A stretch of 64,000 nucleotides of DNA from Gammaproteobacteria bacterium (GCA_029246545.1 JAQWMX010000005.1:310001-374000), one strand, 5' to 3'. Counted from the first letter of the stretch, positions 1 to 9,321 are shown. Numbers and translations: made by a program. The notes: generated from the sequence alone by a model not told the origin.

Positions 1-1491
1 TCGATCTAATGCTATATCTTTGTCCGCCAGATTACACATATAGCGCAACATTTCTGTTTCAGAATGATGGCTGCTAAAAACTGGATGAGTGAGAATTTCA
101 CCCTGACGCTGCATAGCATCCTTGATGCCAGAGTTCATTTCAGCTTCGGCTTCATCAAGATCTATGTTTTCGTCACTAAATATAGACCACAGTTTTTTAA
201 TATCATCGGCAGTTGTAGTTTCATCCAGCGAAAGACCCAAGCTTGTTGCATCAATTACACGCAAATTTATTCCCTGCCTATTCGCTTTTTCGTGAATTGC
301 TTCTGTTTTACTGCCTGTATCCAAGCTTAGAGTGTCAAAGAAAGTTGCGTTCTTAACTTTCACTTCCGCTTTCTGTAAACCAGCAGCTAAGATAGCCGTT
401 AAGGTATGTACACGTTCTGCTATACGTTTTAAACCTTGTGGCCCATGGTAAACGGCATACATACCAGCAATCACAGCTAATAAAACTTGTGCCGTGCAAA
501 TATTACTGGTGGCCTTCTCACGACGGATATGTTGCTCTCGAGTTTGCAGTGCCAATCGATAAGCCGGCTTACCTCGGCTATCTTGAGATACACCAATCAA
601 CCTGCCAGGTATTGAACGTTTAAAACTTTCGCAGGTAGCCATAAAAGCAGCATGTGGTCCACCAAAACCCAGTGGCACACCAAAGCGCTGGCTTGAACCG
701 ATGACGACGTCTGCCCCCATAGCGCCAGGTGACTTTATTAATAATAAACTTAACAGATCAGCTGCAACAGTAACTAAAATTTTCTTTTCGTGAGCTTGCT
801 CAATAAGCTTTGAGTAATCAGAAATTTCACCATCGGCACCTGGGTTTTGAATAAGTATGGCATAACAATCATGTTCTAATGCCTGCTCTACTTTGCCAAT
901 AATTAATTCAATGCCAAAAGCTTCCGCCCTTGTTTGAATTACATCGATTGTTTGGGGATAACAATTTTCATCAACATAAAAAAGTTCAGATTTTGATTTA
1001 GACATGCGCCTACATAATTTCATAGCTTCTGCTGCTGCGCTGCCCTCATCAAGCAATGAGGCATTGGATATATCCATTCCTGTCAAATCACTTACCATGG
1101 TTTGGAAATTTAATAAGGCCTCTAATCTACCTTGAGATATTTCTGCTTGATAAGGTGTATATGCTGTATACCAGGCAGGATTTTCTAAAATATTTCTGAG
1201 AATGACAGTTGGCGTCAAGGTGTTGTAGTAGCCCTGCCCTATATAAGATTTAAACACTTTATTCTGCTTAGCAAGATCTTGCAGTTCATTTAAAGCCTCT
1301 TCTTCACTAACACTACCTTGCATGTCCAACGCATCATGCATACGTATAGATGCAGGCACTACAGCCTGGATAAATTCATCCATATTGCTATAGCCAAGCT
1401 GAGTCAGCATGCTTTGTTGTTGTTCTGTATCAGGTCCTAAATGACGCGCAATAAATTCTTGATGTGTTTGCAATTCAGACAATGACTTCAT
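1..1491 (-). CDS. gcvP: Glycine dehydrogenase (decarboxylating), P protein, N-terminal part (cut by window edge)
   Basis: P protein of the glycine cleavage system: a PLP enzyme that decarboxylates glycine and passes the aminomethyl group to lipoyl-GcvH. Translating the minus strand from the ATG at 1491 gives 497 uninterrupted codons to the window edge, about half of the usual ~950 residues. The start reads MKSLSELQTHQEFIARHLG, followed by conserved N-terminal stretches such as EISQGRLEALLNFQTM, NASLLDEGSAAAEAM, GVPLGFGGPHAAFMA and REKATSNICTAQ, the family hallmark. The PLP-binding lysine lies in the C-terminal half and is outside the window. The gene sits 47 bp downstream of gcvT on the same strand, so the two are probably co-transcribed. 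No gcvH lies between them. Confidence 0.96.
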   Translation of the reverse strand, partial: MKSLSELQTHQEFIARHLGPDTEQQQSMLTQLGYSNMDEFIQAVVPASIRMHDALDMQGSVSEEEALNELQDLAKQNKVFKSYIGQGYYNTLTPTVILRNILENPAWYTAYTPYQAEISQGRLEALLNFQTMVSDLTGMDISNASLLDEGSAAAEAMKLCRRMSKSKSELFYVDENCYPQTIDVIQTRAEAFGIELIIGKVEQALEHDCYAILIQNPGADGEISDYSKLIEQAHEKKILVTVAADLLSLLLIKSPGAMGADVVIGSSQRFGVPLGFGGPHAAFMATCESFKRSIPGRLIGVSQDSRGKPAYRLALQTREQHIRREKATSNICTAQVLLAVIAGMYAVYHGPQGLKRIAERVHTLTAILAAGLQKAEVKVKNATFFDTLSLDTGSKTEAIHEKANRQGINLRVIDATSLGLSLDETTTADDIKKLWSIFSDENIDLDEAEAEMNSGIKDAMQRQGEILTHPVFSSHHSETEMLRYMCNLADKDIALDR

Positions 1492-1538
1492 ATCTTTTAA
1501 TAACTCTCTTAAATAAATTTTTAATTTTTTTACTGTAT

Positions 1539-2648
1539 TTAGATTCGATAATAAGTTTGTGGCACAAATGGTAATTTAGACACTTCAGCAACTAAGCTTT
1601 TATTTCGAACTAAAGCCTGTAATTTCGTGCCAACTTCTGCGAATTCTTTATTAACAAATGCTAATGCAACTGGCGAACCTATTGTTGGCCCAAAACCGCC
1701 GCTACTAACTTCACCAATTACATCTCCAACACTTGACCTTAATTCAACGCCTTCACGTGCCGACATCCTGCCATCAATTTTTAAGCCTACCCGTTTTATA
1801 GAAGCACCATTTTGAATTTGTTCTAAAATTTTATTCGAGCCTAGAAAGCCGCCTTCTTTGTCACCGCCATTTCGACGATTTTTACTGATGCTCCAAATTA
1901 ATCCTGCTTCTATAGGTGTAATATCTTCATTAAGCTCATGCCCGTACAAGCATAATCCTGATTCTAGTCTTAACGAATCTCTTGCCCCTAAACCTACAGC
2001 TTCAACTTCATTATGAGACAAAAGCATCCTTGCCAATCTTTCAGCATCTGAATTTTTGACAGAAATTTCAAAACCATCTTCACCGGTATATCCAGCCCTA
2101 TTTAGATAGCAGCGAATACCTTCTATTTCTGCATCGACCCCCCACATGAAGCCAACACTATCGAGATTATCTATGTATCTAGCCATTACATTTTTTGCTT
2201 TAGGCCCTTGTAACGCTAAGAGAGCTTGATCTTCAAGCACTTCTATATCTAGACCCTGTAGATTTGCGCGTAAATGACTTATATCTTTTTCTTTGCAAGC
2301 GGCATTTATTACTAGGAAATATTTATTTTCTTCTAACCGGGTAATCATTAAATCATCAATGACTCCACCACTTTCATTAGTGAATAATGCGTAGCTTTGT
2401 TGATTTATAGCCAAGGCCTCAAGATCAACAGGCACCAATGTTTCTAGAGCTGAGGTGACACCATCTCCACTGATTATAAGTTGGCCCATATGAGAAACAT
2501 CAAATAAACCAGCTTGTTCACGCGTATGCTGATGTTCTTTAATTATTCCTAGAGGGTAGGAAACAGGCATAGCATAGCCAGCAAAAGGCACCAGTTTGCC
2601 GTTAAGCTCTTCATGCAAATCATAAAGGGGGGTATGTTTTAAACTCAA
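1539..2648 (-). CDS. gcvT: Aminomethyltransferase, T protein of glycine cleavage system
   Basis: T protein; transfers the methylene group from aminomethyl-lipoyl-GcvH to tetrahydrofolate, releasing ammonia. It is 369 residues, the normal family length. Visible family signatures are PLYDLHEELNGKLVPFAGY at the N-terminus, GLFDVSHMGQ near residue 50, the folate-site segment GGVIDDLM with Asp98/Asp99, GYTGEDGFEI, and ARDSLRLESGLCLYGHEL. It is the first gene of a minus-strand unit with gcvP. The ~590 bp upstream shows no glycine-riboswitch core that I can recognise, so its control is unknown. Confidence 0.97.
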   Translation of the reverse strand: MSLKHTPLYDLHEELNGKLVPFAGYAMPVSYPLGIIKEHQHTREQAGLFDVSHMGQLIISGDGVTSALETLVPVDLEALAINQQSYALFTNESGGVIDDLMITRLEENKYFLVINAACKEKDISHLRANLQGLDIEVLEDQALLALQGPKAKNVMARYIDNLDSVGFMWGVDAEIEGIRCYLNRAGYTGEDGFEISVKNSDAERLARMLLSHNEVEAVGLGARDSLRLESGLCLYGHELNEDITPIEAGLIWSISKNRRNGGDKEGGFLGSNKILEQIQNGASIKRVGLKIDGRMSAREGVELRSSVGDVIGEVSSGGFGPTIGSPVALAFVNKEFAEVGTKLQALVRNKSLVAEVSKLPFVPQTYYRI

Positions 2649-3234
2649 TTCTTATTCTTCCTATTAATTACTAGATCTAAATAACAAAATGAAACTAGCC
2701 AAAAAAGATTTAACTAAGCACTACAAACAAAGATTTTAAAAAGGTGATAGACCTAAAGAGCGTCATTGTATCATTTTCGTTTCTATAAATTAGTATTCCT
2801 ACATCAAATTTTCTATGAGAATGGCACATACCAGAATATAAATTCTTTAATAACCCTATTGATGCATATTAAGAAACAACTTCATCTCAATAATTGGATA
2901 GCATAGACAAGGCCAATGGTAATTTTCAATGCCGCCTACTCTTCACTTTTAAACTATGTAAATTGCTTGTCAATTGCTCGAAACGCACATCTAGGCCAAA
3001 TACTGATAGATTTTATCTATTTTATTAATAGGTTTTAATAGTTATATATGATCATTGCTCGCCAGCTAATTCATCCCGCACATTCTATTAAGCAGATTTA
3101 GCAGAAGTTCTGCCTATTTATATTAAATGCTAAATTTACGCTACTATACCTACTATACTTAACAGCAGATGTGACAATGACTGTAACAAAAGCATTTTTA
3201 AATAATCCTTATAAATAAAGTTTATTCTCCCACA
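2649..3234. other. Long divergent intergenic region, gcvT / TPR gene
   Basis: 586 bp between the divergent starts of gcvT (minus) and the TPR protein gene (plus). It must carry both promoters. It is AT-rich with many stops in all frames and I see no convincing coding sequence. I looked on the minus strand for the conserved glycine-aptamer elements and did not find them. No RNA gene was recognised. Confidence 0.5.
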
Positions 3235-4818
3235 ATGCGTCATATTAAAATTTCTATTTATAAGGTATTTCTACTACTAAGCTTAGGCTTAACGCCGGTT
3301 TATGCTTGGAGCCAAGAAGCTGAAGCGCCTTCAGTGGTTATAGCTACAGAAGAAGATGTAGCACTTCAGGAATCCAATCAAAACAACAATACTAATTTTA
3401 TTCCCTTAATTTTTGATGCTGTATTAATTGATTATGTAGAGCTCGCCGAAACAAATGATGACGGCGAATTACGCTTTAATACAATCGAGCTATCTGTTTT
3501 ACCTTCCACACCAAACCCTGCGCCATTTGTAAATCTAGATAGCATTATTGGTAGTCTCGACCTCTTAGATTCTTCGATAACCCAGCTTCAAGAAAGCATC
3601 TTTCAATATGAACTTGAAGGCGGGGTTTATGATTATCGATTAAGTGAATTATATCTAAGCGTTGGTAATACCTACCAACAACTGGATAACCCTCAACTTG
3701 CCATAGATGCCTTCAACGAAGCTCTGCAATTAAGTAGGATAAATGGTGGGCTTTTTACTGAAGACCAAGTGCCAGTTGTCGAAAAACTTGTAGAAAGTTA
3801 TTTAAATTTGGGAGATATACCTTCAGCAAATTTAAATCAAGAATATTTGTTTTACATACAACAGAAAATAAACGGGGCAGCTCACCCTATAATTCTCATT
3901 GATTTGTTGGAATATGCAGATTGGAATTTACATGCTGCTAGCCTCAGTTTGGGGTATTTCCCAGACATACAATCTTTACACTTCCGAACAAACTTTCTTG
4001 ATGAAAACAATCTTTACCAATCCGAAAAAATTGAAAATTTATTAACTGCAGCAGTTTTTGCATATTCACAAGCCATTGCTATACAGCATGATTTAGAAGC
4101 GAAATTTAATGAAGAGCCTAATGATGTTAAAACAATAGAATTAAAAAACCAGTTAAATTATTCAGAAGATGACCTTGATATTGCAACAGCGGAGCAAAAG
4201 CTTGCCTACGCATTTTTCTTACAATATCAATTTGACCTAAACAATGTTGCTGTCAACTCCTTTGGCGAGGCCCCTTCTACTTACTTCTTGAACAGCGCTG
4301 TTAATGGCAGAAGAGCATTAGAAAGACGTTATGCCTACTTACAGAATTCAAACAGACCAGCTCTTGATGAAATTAAAGCCTTAGTAGATATTGCTGACTG
4401 GTATTTATATTTTGAAAGATGGACCACGGCTAAAGAAATCTACGTCCAAGTTTTTAACCTCATGGAGTCAAATGGGATAGGCAACATAGCTGGTCTTGCC
4501 TACCCAGAATTACCTACATATATCCCTAGCTTTTTAAGCTCTCCCTATACCCGAGGAAGTAACCGTCTAACACCTGAGGAAGGTTTAGAATACGAAGGTT
4601 ATATTGATATCAACTTCTCACTATCTCGATATGCCAGACCTAACAGAATAAGAATTCAAAATATTTCCGATGGCACAACTCTAGAAACACAAAGAGCCTT
4701 AATTAGGAAGCTAAGATCTTCTACCTATAGAAGACAACTTGAAGATCAAACAGAATATAGCGAAGGGACTTATTCCGTTCGTTACTATTACACCGCTCAA
4801 TTACCCGATATAGAATGA
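3235..4818 (+). CDS. Secreted TPR protein with TonB-C-like C-terminus
   Basis: Function unknown. The first ~24 residues form a signal peptide (hydrophobic VFLLLSLGLTPVYA, likely cut after Ala24), so the protein is periplasmic or outer-membrane associated. A TPR-like pair is visible around residues 135-190 (LSVGNTYQQLDNPQLAIDAF, EALQLSRINGG), followed by helical segments. The last ~85 residues (GYIDINFSLSRYARPNRIRI, then ALIRKLRSSTYRRQLED) have the strand-helix-strand pattern of a TonB C-terminal domain, here without any transmembrane anchor. The gene is isolated, with no operon partner. An 11-bp tandem repeat covers its stop codon and a terminator follows. Family assignment beyond TPR is uncertain. 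Confidence 0.8.
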   Translation: MRHIKISIYKVFLLLSLGLTPVYAWSQEAEAPSVVIATEEDVALQESNQNNNTNFIPLIFDAVLIDYVELAETNDDGELRFNTIELSVLPSTPNPAPFVNLDSIIGSLDLLDSSITQLQESIFQYELEGGVYDYRLSELYLSVGNTYQQLDNPQLAIDAFNEALQLSRINGGLFTEDQVPVVEKLVESYLNLGDIPSANLNQEYLFYIQQKINGAAHPIILIDLLEYADWNLHAASLSLGYFPDIQSLHFRTNFLDENNLYQSEKIENLLTAAVFAYSQAIAIQHDLEAKFNEEPNDVKTIELKNQLNYSEDDLDIATAEQKLAYAFFLQYQFDLNNVAVNSFGEAPSTYFLNSAVNGRRALERRYAYLQNSNRPALDEIKALVDIADWYLYFERWTTAKEIYVQVFNLMESNGIGNIAGLAYPELPTYIPSFLSSPYTRGSNRLTPEEGLEYEGYIDINFSLSRYARPNRIRIQNISDGTTLETQRALIRKLRSSTYRRQLEDQTEYSEGTYSVRYYYTAQLPDIE

Positions 4819-4834
4819 AAGGTGAATGAAAGGT
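4813..4834. repeat. 11-bp tandem direct repeat over a stop codon
   Basis: Two perfect copies of gaatgaaaggt (4813-4823 and 4824-4834). The first copy contains the TGA stop of the upstream TPR gene, so the stop codon and its context are duplicated. Probably a slippage product with no coding effect. Confidence 0.85.
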
Positions 4835-4859
4835 GGTTGGTACTTTATTGATTCGCAAT

Positions 4860-4903
4860 AAAAAGGCCCGCATGTTGTAGACATAGTGCTGGCCTTTTTA
4901 GTT
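4860..4903. terminator. Bidirectional terminator between convergent genes
   Basis: Perfect 9-bp inverted repeat aaaaaggcc (4860-4868) / ggccttttt (4891-4899) with a 22-nt loop, A/T-flanked on both sides. It lies between the plus-strand TPR gene (stop at 4818) and the minus-strand molybdopterin subunit (stop at 4926) and could terminate both. Confidence 0.75.
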
Positions 4904-4925
4904 TTTGTAGCAAACTACTTGCGAG

Positions 4926-7211
4926 TTAAACCAGTGTATAGCCTAATTCAGATAAAGGTGTTTTCCTGACACGCTCACCCGAAGCACTATAAATAGCATT
5001 GGCAATAGCAGGTAGAGCGGGAGGTAGTGCTGGTTCACCAGATCCTGATGGAAAAACATCAATTGGCTCTAAAAAGTGCGTATCAACTGCCGGAGCATTG
5101 GACATTCTTAATAAGGGGTATTGATGGAAATTACTTTGCTCAATAACAGCCCCTTCAAATGATATTTTTGCATACATAAGTTGGCTCAAGCCATCTAATA
5201 CACTTCCTTGAACTTGGTTTTCTGCACCATTCAAGTTATGAATAAATCCAAAATCTGCGACTGACCAAACTTTATGTACTGTCATTTCTTTCTGCGAATT
5301 AACACTAACATCCGCCACTTGAGCAACATAACCACTGTGTGAATAATAAAAGGCCAGCCCCAAAGCACGACCTTCGGGCATTGCTCTGCCCCATTCAGCT
5401 CTATCTGTCACAGAAGCGATAACATTTCTGGCGCGCTCGTTACTAAAGGCTACTGGTGCTGGGAGGCCCGGTGGCATGCCTTCAGGCATTGGAGGTGCCG
5501 GCAGGTCTTCTCGATCAAGCATATCCAAAAGAAAGTCACGATAATCCTTCCCGGCCGCTTCTGCTACTTCATGCAAAAAGCTTTGAAAAGTGAAGGCGTA
5601 AGCATTAGAACCTGGCGCTCGCATATAACCTGTCTGGATAGCCGCTGGCTGCAGAGTTTGAGTAACTCTCACATTTTCCAGATGCTCCATAGGCAAAATA
5701 TCAAGACTCAGATTAGCCGCTTCAATAGGCCTCTGACTATTTTCGTCTTGAGCTACAGTAATAAAATGATCAGAAAAAGCCACCATTATACCTTCGGCGT
5801 TCAGCGCGGCTTTATAAGAATGAAAGCCGCCAGGGCGATAAAAATCGAAGGCCATATCGTCTTCTCTAGTCCATTGTAATTTAACAGGAGTTCCTTCCAT
5901 GAGTCGGGCTATGGCTGTGACCTCAAACGCGAAATCATTATTAAGACGACGACCAAAGCCTCCACCAATACGCGTTTGGTTTAACACTACATTTTCGGGG
6001 GAAATTCCAGCAATCGCTGCAACACCTGGCTCAGCAAATGTTGGAGTCTGGCTAGGCGCCCACAACTCAATCCGTCCATTTTCATAAAGTGCTGTACAAT
6101 TTTGTGGCTCCAGATTGACATGGGATTGATAAGGAAATTCATAGAAGCTCTCGATAATCTGATCAGCATTTGCAAAGGCAGCATCAACGTCGCCGTTATT
6201 CAATAACTCCATTGGGCCATCTTGATCAGCAATGCTTTCTGCATTGGCAACAAGCTTGCTCCAACTAGCATTAGTATCTGCAGCACTATTATCCCACTCT
6301 ACTTCAAGCTCCTGTTTGGCTTTCATGGCTGCCCAAGTTGAATTTGCCACAATAGCTACGCCGCCAAAAATCGCGGCTCCGTTCATCCCTTGACCAATAA
6401 GATCCCCTACTGGGGCTATGATAAAAGCATCAATAACCCCATTAAGAGATTTAATATGAACTTCGTTAAACGAAATTGCAGTTCCCCCTAAAGCAGGGCT
6501 TTTGGTATAAGTTGCATACGCCATATCTGGGCGGTTTTGATCAATACCAAACAAAGGTTTGCCAGTTACAAGTTCATGATTATCTACACCGGAATAGCGT
6601 TTCCCTAATAAAGTAAAATCAGAAGGGTCTTTTAAACTTAATTCTTCTACTGTGGGGATAGGCATCGTGGCTGCTAGCTCAGCAAACTCTGAATAGTTGT
6701 ATTCATCGCCTGTAGTAGTATTGATAACTTTAGATTCACTAGTTCTTAATTCTGCAATAGGCACATAAAGTTGTTGAGCGGCAGCAGCTAAAATCATCAG
6801 TCTTGCAGTCGCACCAGCCTGACGCATGGCCGTCCAATTCATAGGTGTCGACATAGAGCCGCCAGCAAGCTGCATTCCATATTTAGTTGGATCTATATCC
6901 GCTTGAATAACATCAACATCTTCCCATCGAACATCAAGCTCTTCGGCAATAATCAGCGGTAAACCAGTTTTAATGCCCTGCCCACACTCAGGATTTTTAG
7001 AGAAAATATTTATACGTCCATTACTTTGAATTTGAACATAAGGGCTTAACTCAGACGGACCTTCAGCAATAAGTTGGGCATTTGCATGTTTCGAAGCGCT
7101 CATGCCTAAGCCAAGAACCAGTCCTCCTCCAGCCACACCTGAAACCTTGAAGAATTGTCTTCTATTAAGGTCAGTTACTTTTTTATCATCTTGTACTGAA
7201 AAAGGTTTCAT
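4926..7211 (-). CDS. Molybdopterin-binding large subunit of xanthine-dehydrogenase-family hydroxylase (IorB type)
   Basis: Large catalytic subunit of a molybdenum hydroxylase of the isoquinoline 1-oxidoreductase / aldehyde oxidase type, 761 residues. It begins with a twin-arginine signal (RRQFFK at residues 17-22, then a Gly/Ala/Leu-rich stretch), so it should be exported folded to the periplasm. Cofactor-binding glycine segments are visible (ECGQGIKTGLP, GGSMSTPMNW, RIGGGFGRRLNNDFAFE). The C-terminal GSGEPALPPALPAIANA contains the catalytic glutamate seen in this family. The 2Fe-2S subunit is encoded 45 bp upstream on the same strand. Substrate cannot be told from sequence; aldehydes or N-heterocycles are typical for the family. 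No FAD subunit or maturation chaperone is adjacent. Confidence 0.9.
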   Translation of the reverse strand: MKPFSVQDDKKVTDLNRRQFFKVSGVAGGGLVLGLGMSASKHANAQLIAEGPSELSPYVQIQSNGRINIFSKNPECGQGIKTGLPLIIAEELDVRWEDVDVIQADIDPTKYGMQLAGGSMSTPMNWTAMRQAGATARLMILAAAAQQLYVPIAELRTSESKVINTTTGDEYNYSEFAELAATMPIPTVEELSLKDPSDFTLLGKRYSGVDNHELVTGKPLFGIDQNRPDMAYATYTKSPALGGTAISFNEVHIKSLNGVIDAFIIAPVGDLIGQGMNGAAIFGGVAIVANSTWAAMKAKQELEVEWDNSAADTNASWSKLVANAESIADQDGPMELLNNGDVDAAFANADQIIESFYEFPYQSHVNLEPQNCTALYENGRIELWAPSQTPTFAEPGVAAIAGISPENVVLNQTRIGGGFGRRLNNDFAFEVTAIARLMEGTPVKLQWTREDDMAFDFYRPGGFHSYKAALNAEGIMVAFSDHFITVAQDENSQRPIEAANLSLDILPMEHLENVRVTQTLQPAAIQTGYMRAPGSNAYAFTFQSFLHEVAEAAGKDYRDFLLDMLDREDLPAPPMPEGMPPGLPAPVAFSNERARNVIASVTDRAEWGRAMPEGRALGLAFYYSHSGYVAQVADVSVNSQKEMTVHKVWSVADFGFIHNLNGAENQVQGSVLDGLSQLMYAKISFEGAVIEQSNFHQYPLLRMSNAPAVDTHFLEPIDVFPSGSGEPALPPALPAIANAIYSASGERVRKTPLSELGYTLV

Positions 7212-7256
7212 AGGTGATCACCTAGCTAGATAAGCAATTCGGATTAAAAGTTTAAT

Positions 7257-7763
7257 TTATGCTGTCTCTGGCTGACTAGTAGCATCATAAAATGCAGTGC
7301 CAGACGCTGTCTGGGCAGCAGTTTTAATAGCAGCCTTAATTCGAATATAAGTCGCACAACGACAAATATTGCCGGACATAGAAGCATCAATTTCGGCATC
7401 ACTTGGATTTGAATTTTTACTTAGCAATGCTGTAGCGCTCATGATTTGGCCTGCCTGGCAGTAACCACACTGAGGCACATCATGCTCTATCCAAGCTTGC
7501 TGCACTGGATTTAAAGTACCGTCAGCAGTAGCCAACCCTTCAATAGTGGTAATTTGCTGATTCTCCAAAGTTCCTACCGGAATTTGGCAAGAACGAACCG
7601 GAGCGCCGTCTAAATGCACTGTGCAAGCGCCACATTGAGCTATCCCGCAGCCGTATTTAGTGCCCACCAAACCAAGTTCATCTCGCAATACCCAAAGTAA
7701 TGGAGTCGAAGGGTCAAGCTCACCGATATCCATGCTTTGACCATTAATATTTAAAGTAGCCAT
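7257..7763 (-). CDS. 2Fe-2S small subunit of molybdenum hydroxylase (IorA type)
   Basis: Electron-transfer subunit carrying two [2Fe-2S] clusters, 168 residues, partner of the downstream molybdopterin subunit. The plant-ferredoxin-like cluster is held by Cys39, Cys44, Cys47 and Cys59 ([17 protein letters not shown]). The second cluster is held by Cys99/Cys102 (CGYC) and Cys134/Cys136 (CRC) in the helical domain. It has no signal peptide of its own, so if the enzyme is periplasmic it should be carried out with the Tat-signal-bearing large subunit. It is the first gene of the two-gene unit. Confidence 0.93.
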   Translation of the reverse strand: MATLNINGQSMDIGELDPSTPLLWVLRDELGLVGTKYGCGIAQCGACTVHLDGAPVRSCQIPVGTLENQQITTIEGLATADGTLNPVQQAWIEHDVPQCGYCQAGQIMSATALLSKNSNPSDAEIDASMSGNICRCATYIRIKAAIKTAAQTASGTAFYDATSQPETA

Positions 7764-7936
7764 ATCAAATCTCTTTTATAAGTTTTTAATAATCTCTAGA
7801 CTGAACAACGAAATATAAAATATCATTTAATCTTGCTGCTCAAACTAAACCACCTCTATATAAGAATCAAGATAAAACGAACTTCTTGCCCTGTATTTCA
7901 TGCCTTTTTGTTTAAGTTTCGGTATGCTGCGCAGGC

Positions 7937-8512
7937 ATGAAATCTAGTGTTTTCAATACACCTATTATCAACTCAATTTTCAGAGGCCTATCAAAAATAG
8001 GTTTATGGCTTAGCGGGTGGAAGGTAATTTCTCCTCCAGAGATCAAACCTCCCTATGTGGTTATTGGCGCCCCCCATACCAGCAACTGGGACTTTGCTTT
8101 AATGTTGGCCACAGTTTCCATAACTCGGATGGACGTAAAATGGATGGGGAAACATAGCCTGTTCCGGCCAATAATAGGAAGCATCTTACGATGGTTCGGC
8201 GGCATAGCAATAAATCGTAGTAAAAGTCATAACGTAGTCAATCAGATGGTTAAAGAGTTCCAAGATAAGCCGTCTCTAATTCTAGCTCTCGCCCCGGAGG
8301 GGACACGAAAAAAAGTGGGCCACTGGAAAAGCGGCTTTTATCATATTGCCCACAAAGCAGGAGTACCAATTGTATTAGGAGTGATTGATGCTGAGGCAAA
8401 AGAAATACGTTTCGCCGGCATTTTTAACCCAAGTGGCGATATTGAGAAAGATTTACCACTTATTCAAAAGCATTATCAGACCGGCAAAGGCATTAATTCG
8501 GAGAATGGCTAA
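7937..8512 (+). CDS. 1-acylglycerol-3-phosphate acyltransferase-like protein
   Basis: Member of the PlsC/LPLAT acyltransferase superfamily, 191 residues. The catalytic H-X4-D motif is HTSNWD (His47, Asp52) and the phosphate-binding motif is PEGTR (residues 120-124), followed by GFYHIAHKAGVPI. It probably acylates a lysophospholipid or related glycerol lipid at the inner membrane. It is shorter than canonical PlsC and resembles the small soluble-like variants common in marine bacteria. A second PlsC-like gene lies at the right edge of the window, so this one is unlikely to be the sole PlsC. It is divergent from the molybdenum hydroxylase genes. Confidence 0.88.
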   Translation: MKSSVFNTPIINSIFRGLSKIGLWLSGWKVISPPEIKPPYVVIGAPHTSNWDFALMLATVSITRMDVKWMGKHSLFRPIIGSILRWFGGIAINRSKSHNVVNQMVKEFQDKPSLILALAPEGTRKKVGHWKSGFYHIAHKAGVPIVLGVIDAEAKEIRFAGIFNPSGDIEKDLPLIQKHYQTGKGINSENG

Positions 8513-8706
8513 TGCTTGTCTAATTTTCAATGCCAAAGTATTACTCCGTAAGTCTAAGAATACTTTTCCATTTCATCGTATCCTGTTATCTTGTTGACAC
8601 TTAATGCTTCATCTTAAAAAAGAAATTGTTGGGTCTTATCTCAGCCACAATAGACCTGTATTTTTAGCGCAATATTGGATAATAATCCAAACCCTAGGAG
8701 GGACGT

Positions 8707-9291
8707 ATGAATCCTTTAAAATCAGTAACCGGCACTATCGTACTTGGTTTTGTTGTATCACTTATTGTAATTTTAGCGCTCGGTTCTGGTGCTTTTAGTC
8801 TTTGGTCAACGGTAACCTGGTTGCATGTTTTTGCCGGAGTTATATGGGTTGGTTTACTCTATTACTTTAACTTCATACAAGTACCTGCTGTTGGCGAAGC
8901 TGTCGCAGATGAAGGAGGCCCAGGACCAGCAGCTATTAATAAATACGTTGCTCCACGTGCTCTATTTTGGTTTCGTTGGGGAGCGCTAGCTACCTGGCTA
9001 ACTGGTGCAGCTGCACTTGAGGCTGGACCCTTCGGTTTAATGAACGCATTCACTCTTTCTGCAGGCGTCCAAATAATTGGTTTAGGCGCTTGGTTAGGTA
9101 CCATTATGCTGTTTAATGTTTGGGTGCTGATTTGGCCTAACCAGAAAAAGATTTTGGGAATAGTCGAAGCTTCAGCGGAAGAGATTGCTAAAGGAAAGGT
9201 CGTTGCTTTAATGGCTTCACGCACCAACACATTCTTATCCATACCAATGATAATGTGCATGGTTGGTCAAGGACATGGTTTACCTTTCTAG
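8707..9291 (+). CDS. Urate oxidase N-terminal-domain membrane protein (PuuD-like, no cytochrome domain)
   Basis: Integral membrane protein of 194 residues with about four to five hydrophobic segments. The segment TWLHVFAGVIWVGLLYYFNF matches the membrane domain of the PuuD urate hydroxylase family. Full-length PuuD carries a C-terminal cytochrome c domain; here the protein ends after the membrane part (HGLPF) with no CXXCH. A strong ribosome-binding site (aggaggga, 8696-8703) precedes the ATG. No purine-degradation genes are adjacent, so a role in urate oxidation is doubtful; it may be a membrane redox protein. A terminator follows immediately. Confidence 0.8.
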   Translation: MNPLKSVTGTIVLGFVVSLIVILALGSGAFSLWSTVTWLHVFAGVIWVGLLYYFNFIQVPAVGEAVADEGGPGPAAINKYVAPRALFWFRWGALATWLTGAAALEAGPFGLMNAFTLSAGVQIIGLGAWLGTIMLFNVWVLIWPNQKKILGIVEASAEEIAKGKVVALMASRTNTFLSIPMIMCMVGQGHGLPF

Positions 9292-9321
9292 CGTCTTAGA
9301 TTTATAAAATATATCGTATAA

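Noticed and set aside
64-623. Short plus-strand frames inside the left 1.5 kb
   Set aside because: They are antisense shadows of the gcvP coding sequence, which is open and homologous throughout on the minus strand.
2649-3234. Glycine riboswitch upstream of gcvT
   Set aside because: The long leader made it plausible, but I could not find the conserved aptamer core sequences on the minus strand by eye.
8604-8798. Short frame overlapping the start of the PuuD-like gene
   Set aside because: It overlaps a gene that has a strong ribosome-binding site and clear membrane helices, and its own product resembles nothing.
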